A stretch of DNA of 64,000 bases from positions 62,001 to 126,000 of the forward strand of contig NZ_NFJR01000003.1 in NCBI RefSeq assembly GCF_002159975.1. The letters run 5' to 3'. The first letter of the stretch is position 1; the number at the start of each line of letters is the position of its first letter. The position numbers and the translations under genes were made by a program. Below, piece by piece: positions 54,292 to 62,611 of this stretch. The notes below the pieces were generated by a model that saw only the letters and a list, made by a program, of their open reading frames with translations, was not told the origin of the DNA and did no database searches. The stretch comes from Barnesiella sp. An22 (lineage in GTDB: Bacteria > Bacteroidota > Bacteroidia > Bacteroidales > Barnesiellaceae).

Positions 54292-55557
54292 ATGTACTAC
54301 CAAAGACTCATCGAAAAGGAGATAGAATTAAAATTAAGGACATCGGGGGCCGTAGTTGTAGCAGGTCCCAAGTTCTGCGGTAAGACAACAACTTGCATGC
54401 GGTATCAAAAGAGTTTTGTAAAACTAAATACCAGGCAAGCCATCGCCATGGCCCGGATGAATCCCAAAGCCGTCTTAAAAGGAGAGACACCCCGATTGAT
54501 TGACGAGTGGCAAAAGGCTCCAGATATATGGAACCAGATTAAAGATGACCTGGACTACGACTATCAATTCGGGAAATATATTTTAACCGGCAGCTCTACA
54601 CCTGCCGATAAAACCGAAGTACACCATAGCGGAGCCGGTCGAATAACTCCGGTGAAAATGAGACCGATGAGCCTATGGGAATCTCAAGAATCAAAGGGAA
54701 CGGTCTCGCTGTCGGATTTGTTTGAAAAAGGCAGGAATTTCCCCTGGGACCTCAATACCGATTTCACGCTCGACGATGTCGCATTTTTGATTTGCCGCGG
54801 CGGTTGGCCCATCTCGGTTTTGGCTGACAAAGAGATAGCCATAGAGATTACCAAGAACTATTACAATGGACTCTTTGTTTTCGAAGACTGCGAAAACGAA
54901 CGGTTTCGGAACAAGAAACCTGAAGTTCTGAAAATGATTCTGCGAAGTTATGCACGGCACATCTCCACCGAGGCCGCTATCTCTACCATCATTGCCGATG
55001 TGCGCCAAAGCAACGAACGCACCATGGATAGCAAGACTTTCGACGATTACATGGAAGCATTGAAAGACCTCTACATCATCGAGGATATTCCCGCCTGGAA
55101 CCCCAATATTCGCTCAAAGACCTCTATCCGCAGCACTCCAACGCGCCATTTCATCGACACCTCTATTGCATGCAGAGCATTGGGGATAGGGCCCGAGGAT
55201 TTGAAACGAGACTTGGAAAGCTTCGGACTGTTTTTCGAAGATTTCGCAGTTCGGGATTTGTCGATATATGCCAATGCTTTAGGAGGACAAGTAACCCATT
55301 ACCGAGACAATGCCGGACTGGAATGCGATGCCGTGATTCATCTCGAAGATGGACGATGGGGGGCCATCGAAATAAAACTCGGAGGCGATACCCTTATCGA
55401 TGCCGGGGCAAAATCGCTGAAAACGCTACGCAACAAAATCATAGGAAAAAGCGACGAGAAAGCACCTGATTTTCTGTTGGTTCTGACTTCGGTCGGAGGT
55501 GCATATCAACGGGAAGACGGCGTTTATGTAGCTCCCATAAATCTGCTGAAGCCCTAA
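54292..55557 (+). CDS. AAA-family ATPase with DUF4143 domain
   Basis: 421 residues. Walker A is GPKFCGKTTT (26-35), Walker B-like PRLIDEWQ, and the sensor strand YILTGSSTPADK fits this family. The C-terminal DUF4143 part (about 190-400) has a winged-helix region and the restriction-endonuclease-like core (LECDAVIHLEDGRWGAIEIKLGG: D, E, and the ExK pair). Such proteins occur in many copies in Bacteroidetes and their target is unknown. It is a single gene, moderately less GC-rich than its neighbours, with a direct repeat in front. Confidence 0.92.
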   Translation: MYYQRLIEKEIELKLRTSGAVVVAGPKFCGKTTTCMRYQKSFVKLNTRQAIAMARMNPKAVLKGETPRLIDEWQKAPDIWNQIKDDLDYDYQFGKYILTGSSTPADKTEVHHSGAGRITPVKMRPMSLWESQESKGTVSLSDLFEKGRNFPWDLNTDFTLDDVAFLICRGGWPISVLADKEIAIEITKNYYNGLFVFEDCENERFRNKKPEVLKMILRSYARHISTEAAISTIIADVRQSNERTMDSKTFDDYMEALKDLYIIEDIPAWNPNIRSKTSIRSTPTRHFIDTSIACRALGIGPEDLKRDLESFGLFFEDFAVRDLSIYANALGGQVTHYRDNAGLECDAVIHLEDGRWGAIEIKLGGDTLIDAGAKSLKTLRNKIIGKSDEKAPDFLLVLTSVGGAYQREDGVYVAPINLLKP

Positions 55558-55578
55558 TACCCATACCTAATATAAGTA

Positions 55579-55616
55579 AGAGAGGCCATGTTGGTATCCC
55601 CCGACATGGCCTCTCT
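55579..55616. terminator. Bidirectional terminator between the ATPase gene and fabI
   Basis: 13-bp perfect stem AGAGAGGCCATGT / ACATGGCCTCTCT with a 12-nt loop between converging genes. Confidence 0.82.
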
Positions 55617-55643
55617 CCTTATCTAAACCAAATTTACCATACT

Positions 55644-56501
55644 TTATCCATAGCAGATCTCGCCCTTTTCGTTGCGATACTCGTCGAAGCTCTTGTTGTA
55701 CTGGGTCATGGCACGCAGGCTCATGCCCATGCTCGAGAAACCGCCGTCGTGATAGAGGTTCTGCATGGTCACCTTGCGGGTGAGGTCCGAGAACATCACG
55801 ATACAGTAGTCGGCACACTCGTCGGCATCGGCGTTGCCCAGGGGCGACATGCGGTTGGCAAAGTCCATCAGCGACTCCATGCCCTTGACACCGCTACCGG
55901 CTGTCGTCATCGTAGGCGACTGCGAGATGGTGTTGATGCGCACGTGCTTCTCCCGACCGTAGATGTAGCCGAAGCTACGGGCAATCGACTCCAGCAGCGC
56001 CTTGGCATCGGCCATATCGTTATAGCCGAAGAGCGTACGCTGAGCAGCCACATACGACAGGGCCACAATCGAGCCGTACTCGTTGATGGCATCCATCTTC
56101 TTGGCCACCTGTATCATCTTGTGAAACGAGATGGCCGAAATATCCAACGTCTTCGACAGCATGTCGTAGTCCAGATCGTCGTACGGACGTTTCTTTCGCA
56201 CGTTGGGCGACATGCCTATCGAGTGCAATACAAAATCGATTTTACCTCCCAGCACCTCCATCGAGCGGGCGAAGACCTTCTCCAGATCCTCTACGTTGGT
56301 GGCATCGGCCGGAATAATTTCGGCGTTCAGTTTTTCCCCCAAAGCGGTTATCTCGCCCATGCGCACAGCCATGGGTGTGTTCGAGAGCGTAATCACAGCC
56401 CCCTCCTCTACCGCTTTCTCGGCGACTTTCCACGCAATAGACATCTCGTTCAATGCGCCGAAGATTACGCCTCTTTTTCCTTTCAATAAATTATAACTCA
56501 T
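55644..56501 (-). CDS. fabI: Enoyl-[acyl-carrier-protein] reductase FabI
   Basis: 285 residues from the ATG at 56501; the frame is open to 56681, but MSYNLLKGKRGVIFGALNEMSIAW is the true Rossmann start. The active-site pattern YVAAQRTLFGYNDMADAK matches the FabI Tyr-x6-Tyr-xxx-Lys type arrangement. DFVLHSIG and RINTISQSPTMT are also typical. The enzyme reduces enoyl-ACP with NADH in the last step of fatty acid elongation; it is the usual target of triclosan-like inhibitors. Monocistronic, with a good promoter and a shared terminator. Confidence 0.96.
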   Translation of the reverse strand: MSYNLLKGKRGVIFGALNEMSIAWKVAEKAVEEGAVITLSNTPMAVRMGEITALGEKLNAEIIPADATNVEDLEKVFARSMEVLGGKIDFVLHSIGMSPNVRKKRPYDDLDYDMLSKTLDISAISFHKMIQVAKKMDAINEYGSIVALSYVAAQRTLFGYNDMADAKALLESIARSFGYIYGREKHVRINTISQSPTMTTAGSGVKGMESLMDFANRMSPLGNADADECADYCIVMFSDLTRKVTMQNLYHDGGFSSMGMSLRAMTQYNKSFDEYRNEKGEICYG

Positions 56502-56562
56502 ATATTTTTCGTTTAGGCACAATCCTGCACAGTTTGCACGAATGTGTGCCGTTTTGCGGCTG

Positions 56563-56592
56563 CAAAGATAAGACTCTTTTTGCAAACGCAAA
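56563..56592 (-). promoter_or_regulatory. Promoter of fabI
   Basis: Minus strand TTTG (56589-56592), 18-nt spacer, TATCTTTG (56563-56570). Leader of about 55 nt before the ATG at 56501. Confidence 0.55.
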
Positions 56593-56771
56593 ACAAAACC
56601 ACTCAATTTTGTTAAGCTCAGATAGCAATTCGGCCAGGCAATGCCGTCAATTTCCCATCGGCAAAGGGTTGCGACTTTCATATTGCCCTACCCCACAGCT
56701 CTTAAAAAAATACATTTTTTTTCTAAACCACTTTTCAAACAAAAAAACCAACCGTATCAGAAATTTATGCT

Positions 56772-56779
56772 TATATTTG
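56772..56779 (+). promoter_or_regulatory. -7 box for the ROK kinase gene
   Basis: TATATTTG matches TAnnTTTG, 44 nt before the ATG at 56824; no clear -33 element. Confidence 0.5.
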
Positions 56780-56823
56780 TGTCGTGAAATCAACCAAATA
56801 ATAACTTTTATATACACACAACC

Positions 56824-57783
56824 ATGAGTAAACCATATGTTGTAGGTATCGATATAGGCGGTACCAATACAGTATTCGGGATTGTCGATGCCCGCGGCTC
56901 TATCTTGGCCACCGGGTCTATCAAAACTCAGAAATATACCGAGATTAACGACTATGTAAATGCTTTGTACGAAGAGTTGTCACGCCTTTTGGCTCAAGAA
57001 AACGTAACCGACCAGATTGCCGGTATCGGTATAGGAGCCCCCAACGGCAACTACTTCACCGGGAATATCGAGTTTGCACCCAACCTGCCCTGGAAAGGTG
57101 TAATTCCTCTGGCTCAAATGATGCGCGAGCGATTCAATATCCCCGTAACCATTACCAACGACGCCAACGCCGCCGCTATCGGCGAGATGACCTACGGCGC
57201 CGCCCGCGGTGTGAAAGACTTCATCATGATTACCCTCGGAACCGGCGTTGGTAGCGGCATCGTTATCAACGGTCAGATGGTATACGGCCACGACGGATTT
57301 GCCGGAGAGCTGGGCCACGTAATCGTACGTCGTGGCAACGGCCGTCTCTGCGGTTGCGGTCGCACCGGCTGTCTCGAGGCTTACGCTTCGGCTACGGGTG
57401 TAGCCCGCACGGCTCGCGAATTCCTCGAAATCCGCAACGACGAGTCGTCGCTGAGACAACTGCCCATCCAGGACATCACCTCGAAAGATGTTTACGACGC
57501 TGCCGTATCGGGCGACAAACTCTCGCAAGAGATTTTCGAGTACACGGGTAAGATTCTGGGCGAGGCTTTTGCCGATTTCGTAGCCTTCTCGAGTCCCCGT
57601 ATGATTGTGCTCTTCGGTGGTCTGGCCAAATCGGGCGAACTCATCATGCGTCCTATCCGCGAAGCCATGGAGCGCAACTTGCTTCCCATCTACAAAGGCA
57701 AAGTCAAAATCGTTCTTTCCGAACTGAAAGAGAGCGATGCTGCCGTATTGGGTGCCAGCGCACTGGGCTGGGAAGCCAACTAA
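56824..57783 (+). CDS. ROK-family glucokinase
   Basis: 319 residues. ATP-binding VVGIDIGGTNTVFGIVD (6-22), the sugar-binding NDANAAAIGEM with catalytic Asp, LGTGVGSGIVING, the ROK motif GHDGFAGELGHV and the zinc-binding CGCGRTGCLEAYAS are all present, so an active sugar kinase is expected, most likely for glucose. Cytoplasmic. Single gene closed by a shared terminator. Confidence 0.94.
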   Translation: MSKPYVVGIDIGGTNTVFGIVDARGSILATGSIKTQKYTEINDYVNALYEELSRLLAQENVTDQIAGIGIGAPNGNYFTGNIEFAPNLPWKGVIPLAQMMRERFNIPVTITNDANAAAIGEMTYGAARGVKDFIMITLGTGVGSGIVINGQMVYGHDGFAGELGHVIVRRGNGRLCGCGRTGCLEAYASATGVARTAREFLEIRNDESSLRQLPIQDITSKDVYDAAVSGDKLSQEIFEYTGKILGEAFADFVAFSSPRMIVLFGGLAKSGELIMRPIREAMERNLLPIYKGKVKIVLSELKESDAAVLGASALGWEAN

Positions 57784-57804
57784 GAAAACACCTACTGAAC
57801 CGAT

Positions 57805-57850
57805 AAAGAAACGGGGAGATGCCGACAACGACATCTCCCCGTTTCTCTTT
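57805..57850. terminator. Bidirectional terminator between the ROK kinase and nfnB genes
   Basis: Stem AAGAAACGGGGAGATG / CATCTCCCCGTTTCTCTT with an about 10-nt loop and A/T ends on both sides. Confidence 0.85.
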
Positions 57851-57866
57851 TTATACCGTCAAGGGC

Positions 57867-59345
57867 TTATGCCCCTTGTTGTTTCTGCAAAGCCTCGTGC
57901 ATGGCAGCGGCAGCCCTGCGGCCATCGCCCATGGCCAGAATCACGGTAGCCCCGCCCCGCACAATATCGCCTCCGGCATATATATCGGGAATCGACGATT
58001 GCAACGTGTCGGCATTGACCACTATCGTACCCTTGGGCGTCACCTCGAGGCCATCGATAGCATTGGGCACCAACGGGTTGGGCGATACACCTACACTTAC
58101 AATCACCTCGTCGACATCGATCGTCTCGATAGCACCGGGAACAGGTACCGGCGAACGGCGCCCCGACGCATCGGGTTCGCCCAGCTCCATCTTCTGGAGC
58201 TTCATCTGGCGCACGCGTCCCCGCTCGTCGCCTATATACTCGATGGGGTTGTGCAGCGTGAGGAACTCTACCCCCTCCTGCTTGGCATGGTGCACCTCTT
58301 CCTGACGGGCCGGCATCTCGGCTTCGGAGCGGCGATAGACAATCATCGCCCGGTCGGCACCCAGGCGGCGGGCCGTACGCACCGAGTCCATGGCCGTGTT
58401 GCCACCGCCTATCACAGCCACCCGATGCCCCTTGTATACCGGCGTATCGCTCTCGGGGTTGGCAGCATCCATCAGATTCACCCGCGTGAGGTATTCGTTG
58501 CTCGACATCACCCCGTTGAGATTCTCGCCGGGGATATTCATGAACCGGGGCAATCCGGCCCCGCTGGCCACCAGGATGCCCTTGAACCCCATCTCGTGCA
58601 GGTCGTCATACGAGAGGGTTTTGCCCACGATGCAGTCGGTCACAAACTCCACGCCCATGCGACGCAGACTATCGATCTCGACATCGACGATGCGGTTGGG
58701 CAACCGGAACTCGGGGATACCGTATTTCAATACCCCGCCAATCTCGTGCAACGCCTCGAATACTGTCACCCGATAGCCCCGCTTGGCCATATCGCCGGCA
58801 AACGACAACCCGCAGGGACCCGAACCAACCACGGCAATCTTGATGCCGTTGTCGGGCTCCATCTCGGGCAGAGCCACCTCGCCCGAGGCCTGCTCATAAT
58901 CGGCCGCAAAGCGCTCCAGATAACCGATGGCTATCGGCTCCTTCTTCAACTTCTGCAGATAGAAGCACTTCGATTCGCACTGACGCTCCTGGGGGCACAC
59001 ACGGCCGCACACGGCCGGCAGGGCACTCGTCTCTTTCAGCGTGCGGGCCGCCGACAGAAAGTCGCCCCGCTCTATATTCTTAATAAACTTCGGTATATTG
59101 ATACCCACCGGGCACCCCGTCATGCAGAGGGGCTCCACACAGTCGAGGCAACGGGTAGCCTCCAGCACGGCCTGTTCGGGCGTGAGGCCCCGGTTCACCT
59201 CCTCGCGGTTGGTTACACGGTAGGCCGGGTCGAGCTCGGTCATTTTCACCCGCGGAATATCGGTACGCTCCTTGGCTTTCTTGCTTTTGCGGAGGTTCTC
59301 CCTCCACTGTTCGGCACGTTGTGCCGCTAACTCTTCTTTATTCAT
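57867..59345 (-). CDS. NADPH-dependent glutamate-synthase-beta-like flavoprotein (NfnB/SudA-type)
   Basis: 492 residues. N-terminal Cys-rich Fe-S part (ATRCLDCVEPLCMTGCPVGINIPKFI, and AVCGRVCPQERQCESKC), then FAD-binding VVGSGPCGLSFAGDMAKRGY and NAD(P)-binding VAVIGGGNTAMDSVRTARRLG. This is the GltD/NfnB family. It lies 23 bp behind the partner reductase subunit, so the pair resembles NfnAB (electron-bifurcating NADH-dependent ferredoxin:NADP+ oxidoreductase) or SudAB; the true donor set cannot be decided from sequence. Cytoplasmic. Confidence 0.92.
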   Translation of the reverse strand: MNKEELAAQRAEQWRENLRKSKKAKERTDIPRVKMTELDPAYRVTNREEVNRGLTPEQAVLEATRCLDCVEPLCMTGCPVGINIPKFIKNIERGDFLSAARTLKETSALPAVCGRVCPQERQCESKCFYLQKLKKEPIAIGYLERFAADYEQASGEVALPEMEPDNGIKIAVVGSGPCGLSFAGDMAKRGYRVTVFEALHEIGGVLKYGIPEFRLPNRIVDVEIDSLRRMGVEFVTDCIVGKTLSYDDLHEMGFKGILVASGAGLPRFMNIPGENLNGVMSSNEYLTRVNLMDAANPESDTPVYKGHRVAVIGGGNTAMDSVRTARRLGADRAMIVYRRSEAEMPARQEEVHHAKQEGVEFLTLHNPIEYIGDERGRVRQMKLQKMELGEPDASGRRSPVPVPGAIETIDVDEVIVSVGVSPNPLVPNAIDGLEVTPKGTIVVNADTLQSSIPDIYAGGDIVRGGATVILAMGDGRRAAAAMHEALQKQQGA

Positions 59346-59368
59346 ACGCTTAACATCCCTCCTCTCTT

Positions 59369-60160
59369 TTATTCCACATCTTTATACGACGACAACCGCA
59401 TGAGCAGCTCGTCGAAATTGACCTGATGGGCATCGAACTCCGGCCCGTCGATGCAGACGAAACGGGTCTTTCCCCCCACCGTGATACGGCAGGCACCGCA
59501 CATGCCGGTACCGTCGACCATGATGGTATTGAGCGAGGCCACCGTAGGAATATTGTATTTCTGGGTAAGCAGCGAGACAAACTTCATCATCACGGCCGGC
59601 CCGATGGTCACACACAGGTCCACCTTCTCGCGCTTGATTACCTCCTCGACACCTTGGGTCACCAAACCCTTCTGACCATACGAACCATCATCGGTCATCA
59701 CAATCACCTCGTCGGAGTATTTGCGCATCTGCTCCTCGAGAATAATCAACTCTTTGGTACGGGCCGCCAGCACGGTAATCACCCGGTTGCCGGCCGCCTT
59801 CATGGCCTCGACGATAGGCAACAGCGGGGCACAGCCCACACCGCCGCCGCAGCACACCACGGTACCGAAGCGCTCGATATGCGTCGCCTTGCCCAACGGG
59901 CCTACTACATCGGTAATATAGTCGCCGGGATTGAGGGCACACAGCTTGGCCGACGACTTGCCCACAGCTTGTACCACCAACGTGATGGTGCCGGCCTCGA
60001 CATCGGCCGAGGCAATGGTGAGCGGTATGCGTTCGCCCTTCTCGCCTACCCGCACAATCACAAAGTGACCGGCCTTGCGGGCCCGGGCAATGAGTGGAGC
60101 CTCTACCACCAGTTTTACCACTTTTTCCGAAAAGTGTTCTTTCGCTACAATCTTATTCAT
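59369..60160 (-). CDS. FAD/NAD-binding sulfide dehydrogenase/ferredoxin-NADP reductase subunit (NfnA/SudB-type)
   Basis: 263 residues with the ferredoxin-reductase layout: FAD-domain RIPLTIASADVEAGTITLVVQ, then GPLGKATHIERFGTVVCCGGGVGCAPLLPIV for NAD(P)H and a C-terminal Cys cluster (GTGMCGACRITV...RFVCIDG) for a 2Fe-2S centre, as in the dihydroorotate dehydrogenase PyrK-like subunits. First gene of the two-gene NfnAB-type operon. It should pass electrons between NADH, ferredoxin and the B subunit. Confidence 0.92.
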   Translation of the reverse strand: MNKIVAKEHFSEKVVKLVVEAPLIARARKAGHFVIVRVGEKGERIPLTIASADVEAGTITLVVQAVGKSSAKLCALNPGDYITDVVGPLGKATHIERFGTVVCCGGGVGCAPLLPIVEAMKAAGNRVITVLAARTKELIILEEQMRKYSDEVIVMTDDGSYGQKGLVTQGVEEVIKREKVDLCVTIGPAVMMKFVSLLTQKYNIPTVASLNTIMVDGTGMCGACRITVGGKTRFVCIDGPEFDAHQVNFDELLMRLSSYKDVE

Positions 60161-60290
60161 GATATATCCTTGTAATCTCTTTTCTAAAGAATCCTACCTC
60201 AAAGTTGCTAATTTTTTGGCAAAACTGCTGTATCCCGGGCCAATTTTATTCTGCATTTTCAGATAAAACAACACTCTCCGCACTCGCATA

Positions 60291-60330
60291 ACAAACGAAG
60301 GGAGGGCTACCTTACGGCAGCTCTCCCTTC
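60291..60330 (-). terminator. Intrinsic terminator of the DUF6359 lipoprotein gene
   Basis: Minus strand stem GAAGGGAGAGCT / AGCCCTCCCTTC (one mismatch) with a 10-nt loop, then GTTTGTT. About 23 nt after the stop at 60353. Confidence 0.75.
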
Positions 60331-60352
60331 AATAGGTTTTATAAGCAATCGA

Positions 60353-61522
60353 TTATTCGCCCACTTTGTAAGCCGTGATTTCACGAACACCGGGCAGACC
60401 GTAGTTGGCTTTCTTCAAACCTTGAACATAGATAGTCATACCGATACGATCGGGGTTTCCTTCCAGTTTAGCCTCGTTTCTCAAAGCCTTGGCAGCATCG
60501 GTATCGTTCAGTTTTACCAAGATACATTTCGTACCGTCGGTTTCGGCAGCATCGTCGGCAATAAATACCTGGCTGTAACCCGTGAAGGCAGCAGCACCGG
60601 CCCATTCGATGTCACCGGCAGCCTGAGCCTCGGCAAACGATTCGTAGAAAGTCTTCGAGGGGCTGTTCTTGATGCAACCTACGATGTGGCCTTTCACGGC
60701 AAAAGTCGAGTTGTCGGCCTGAGTGAGAGCCTCAGCTACACTGATGGCTTTCGACCAGTCTACATCGGGAGTAGGCTCGGGCTCTTCGCCACCACCTTCA
60801 CCCATAAAGTGCTCAACCTGAGCGCGACCGAAGGCGAAGTCGTCGATGCAGTAAGTCGTCGAATTGCTGTTACCACCTTGTGCTACATAACGGAAACCGA
60901 TGTAAACGAGGTCACCTTTGCCTTCGAGGCTGATATCACCCGAAGCCACCCAGCCTTTGAAGTTACCGCCGGGGTTGGTCGAAGTAGCCAAAGTTACATT
61001 CAGTTTCTCTTTGCTCGAAGCGGTCGATTTGGGCTCGTTCAGTACATATACCTCGAGCGACGAAGTGCTTTGCCAGTAAGCGCCCTCGCTATAGAACGAG
61101 AATACTTTGTTGGCAGCATCTTTCACATTCAAGGCAGGCGAGATCATCCACAACTCATAGGTTTTGCCGGCATTCTTGTCGCTGCTGTCGTGAGCCGTAG
61201 CCTGGATGTATTTCTCGGTTACACCCGTCGAGTTGTTGGTAAAGGTCTTGCTTTGCCAGGTACGATCGTCGTCGGCAGGCGAAACAATCTCGTGCGTCCA
61301 CCCCGGGCAGAGCTCGTTGATGGGCGTGTATTGAGCCTCGATGTTGTTGAACTGATAGATGGTATCGGTAATTACGACAGAGGGAGTCGTAGTAGATCCA
61401 CCACCGTTACCGCCTCCACCCAAGCCGGGGAGTACATCGTCATCGCTGTTCGAACAAGCGGAAAATCCGGCAACCGTCATAGCTGCCATAAAAATCCATG
61501 CAAATTTTCTCATTTTTTTCAT
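60353..61522 (-). CDS. Surface lipoprotein with choice-of-anchor J-like and DUF6359 domains
   Basis: 389 residues: lipoprotein signal with lipobox GFSAC (Cys23), a Gly-rich linker, a beta-rich domain of the choice-of-anchor J type (about 50-235, FSFYSEGAYW and CIDDFAFG near its end), and a C-terminal DUF6359 domain (about 265-385; ISVAEALTQADNSTFAVKGHIVG, VFIADDAAETDG). The SNSDDD after the Cys is a typical surface-export signal for Bacteroidetes lipoproteins. Third gene of a TonB receptor / DUF5689 lipoprotein operon. Ligand unknown. Confidence 0.85.
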   Translation of the reverse strand: MKKMRKFAWIFMAAMTVAGFSACSNSDDDVLPGLGGGGNGGGSTTTPSVVITDTIYQFNNIEAQYTPINELCPGWTHEIVSPADDDRTWQSKTFTNNSTGVTEKYIQATAHDSSDKNAGKTYELWMISPALNVKDAANKVFSFYSEGAYWQSTSSLEVYVLNEPKSTASSKEKLNVTLATSTNPGGNFKGWVASGDISLEGKGDLVYIGFRYVAQGGNSNSTTYCIDDFAFGRAQVEHFMGEGGGEEPEPTPDVDWSKAISVAEALTQADNSTFAVKGHIVGCIKNSPSKTFYESFAEAQAAGDIEWAGAAAFTGYSQVFIADDAAETDGTKCILVKLNDTDAAKALRNEAKLEGNPDRIGMTIYVQGLKKANYGLPGVREITAYKVGE

Positions 61523-61564
61523 ATTTAAATTATTTGAGGTTATTGTATCATAGTATCATATTGA

Positions 61565-62587
61565 TTATTCGGGAAATTCAAAGCCCTCGAGGTCGGCAAA
61601 GGGGTTGTCGAGCGAGCGGATGGTCAACTGCCACGAACCGGCATAGGCTGCATTGTCTTGGAACCAACCTACGATGGCCGTGATGTCGCCGCGGTTGTCC
61701 GAGCCGAATACCGGGAGTCGACGGTCGGCAAAGCGGGCATACTCGCTGGTCGAGATGCTTACGCTCGTGGTGTTGCCGCTATCGTCGGCAATCTCGCGCG
61801 AGCGGGGGAAACCGATGTTGTACTTCTTGCTGCTGTCGTAGGTAGCCGGTGCAAAGGTGGGGTTCTGACCATATTTGGCCAAAGCCGTCGTCACACCCTG
61901 TCCGTCGGTCGGGAAGGGATATACCACGTCGTTCAGTTTCTTGCCGTCCGAATCGTAGCCGGTAAAGTAGGCATTCTTGATTTTTACAATCTTGAAGTAG
62001 CCATACTTATCCAGTTCGGTAATCTGTTTCAGGGTCATCTCCTCGATTACGATTTTCGAGGGGTCGGGGTTGCCGATTTTCTGGATATGTTTCATAGCCA
62101 GCGTGTAGGGAATACGACCCGGCTCTTCGCGTATCTTGTTGTCGTTGCGGTATCCGCGCACACCCAGTTGGGGAGCACCGGCATAGCGGCCCAATACCAG
62201 ACCATTGCAGCGGATGGCTACCACCTGACCGATGGGGAGCATGCCCGACAGGCTGCCGGCATCGACCGACACCTTCAGACAGGTGTGGTCGTCCTCGAGG
62301 CTCTGAATCACAAAGTATTTATACACGTTGCCGGCACGGTCGTCGGTGATGATGCGGCCGCGTACCACGATGTCGTTGGGCGAATCGATGGTGTCGATTG
62401 TAAACAGCCCCTCTTTCGTATCGAAATTCTCGATAAGGTCTTTGATGGTCACCGTCTGAGCCCAAGCCTCGGCGCTGCCCTCGGGCACGGTGGCAATCTC
62501 CTCGGGTATGGCATCGAACTCTTTTTCACACGCCGTAAACATCGTCAGGGCGAGCAGTACGGCTCCGATATATTTCAGTTGTTTCAT
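61565..62587 (-). CDS. DUF5689-domain lipoprotein
   Basis: 340 residues. Lipobox FTACE (Cys20). Residues about 45-270 show the DUF5689 pattern (TIKDLIENFD, NDIVVRGRIITDDRAGNVYKYFVIQ, LPIGQVVAIRCNGLVLGRY, GVRGYRNDNKI), an OB-fold-like domain; then GDITAIVGWFQDNAAYAGSWQLTIRSL. Such proteins pair with a TonB-dependent receptor, here immediately upstream (24 bp). It probably caps the receptor or binds its cargo on the outside. Confidence 0.88.
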   Translation of the reverse strand: MKQLKYIGAVLLALTMFTACEKEFDAIPEEIATVPEGSAEAWAQTVTIKDLIENFDTKEGLFTIDTIDSPNDIVVRGRIITDDRAGNVYKYFVIQSLEDDHTCLKVSVDAGSLSGMLPIGQVVAIRCNGLVLGRYAGAPQLGVRGYRNDNKIREEPGRIPYTLAMKHIQKIGNPDPSKIVIEEMTLKQITELDKYGYFKIVKIKNAYFTGYDSDGKKLNDVVYPFPTDGQGVTTALAKYGQNPTFAPATYDSSKKYNIGFPRSREIADDSGNTTSVSISTSEYARFADRRLPVFGSDNRGDITAIVGWFQDNAAYAGSWQLTIRSLDNPFADLEGFEFPE

Positions 62588-62611
62588 ATCTATATCTCTT
62601 GTATGGGTTGA

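Larger units (their letters stand above)
56502..56823. other. Divergent promoter region between fabI and the ROK kinase
   Basis: 322 bp with no gene. Promoters for both directions are listed separately. The middle is AT-rich with several A tracts. Confidence 0.7.
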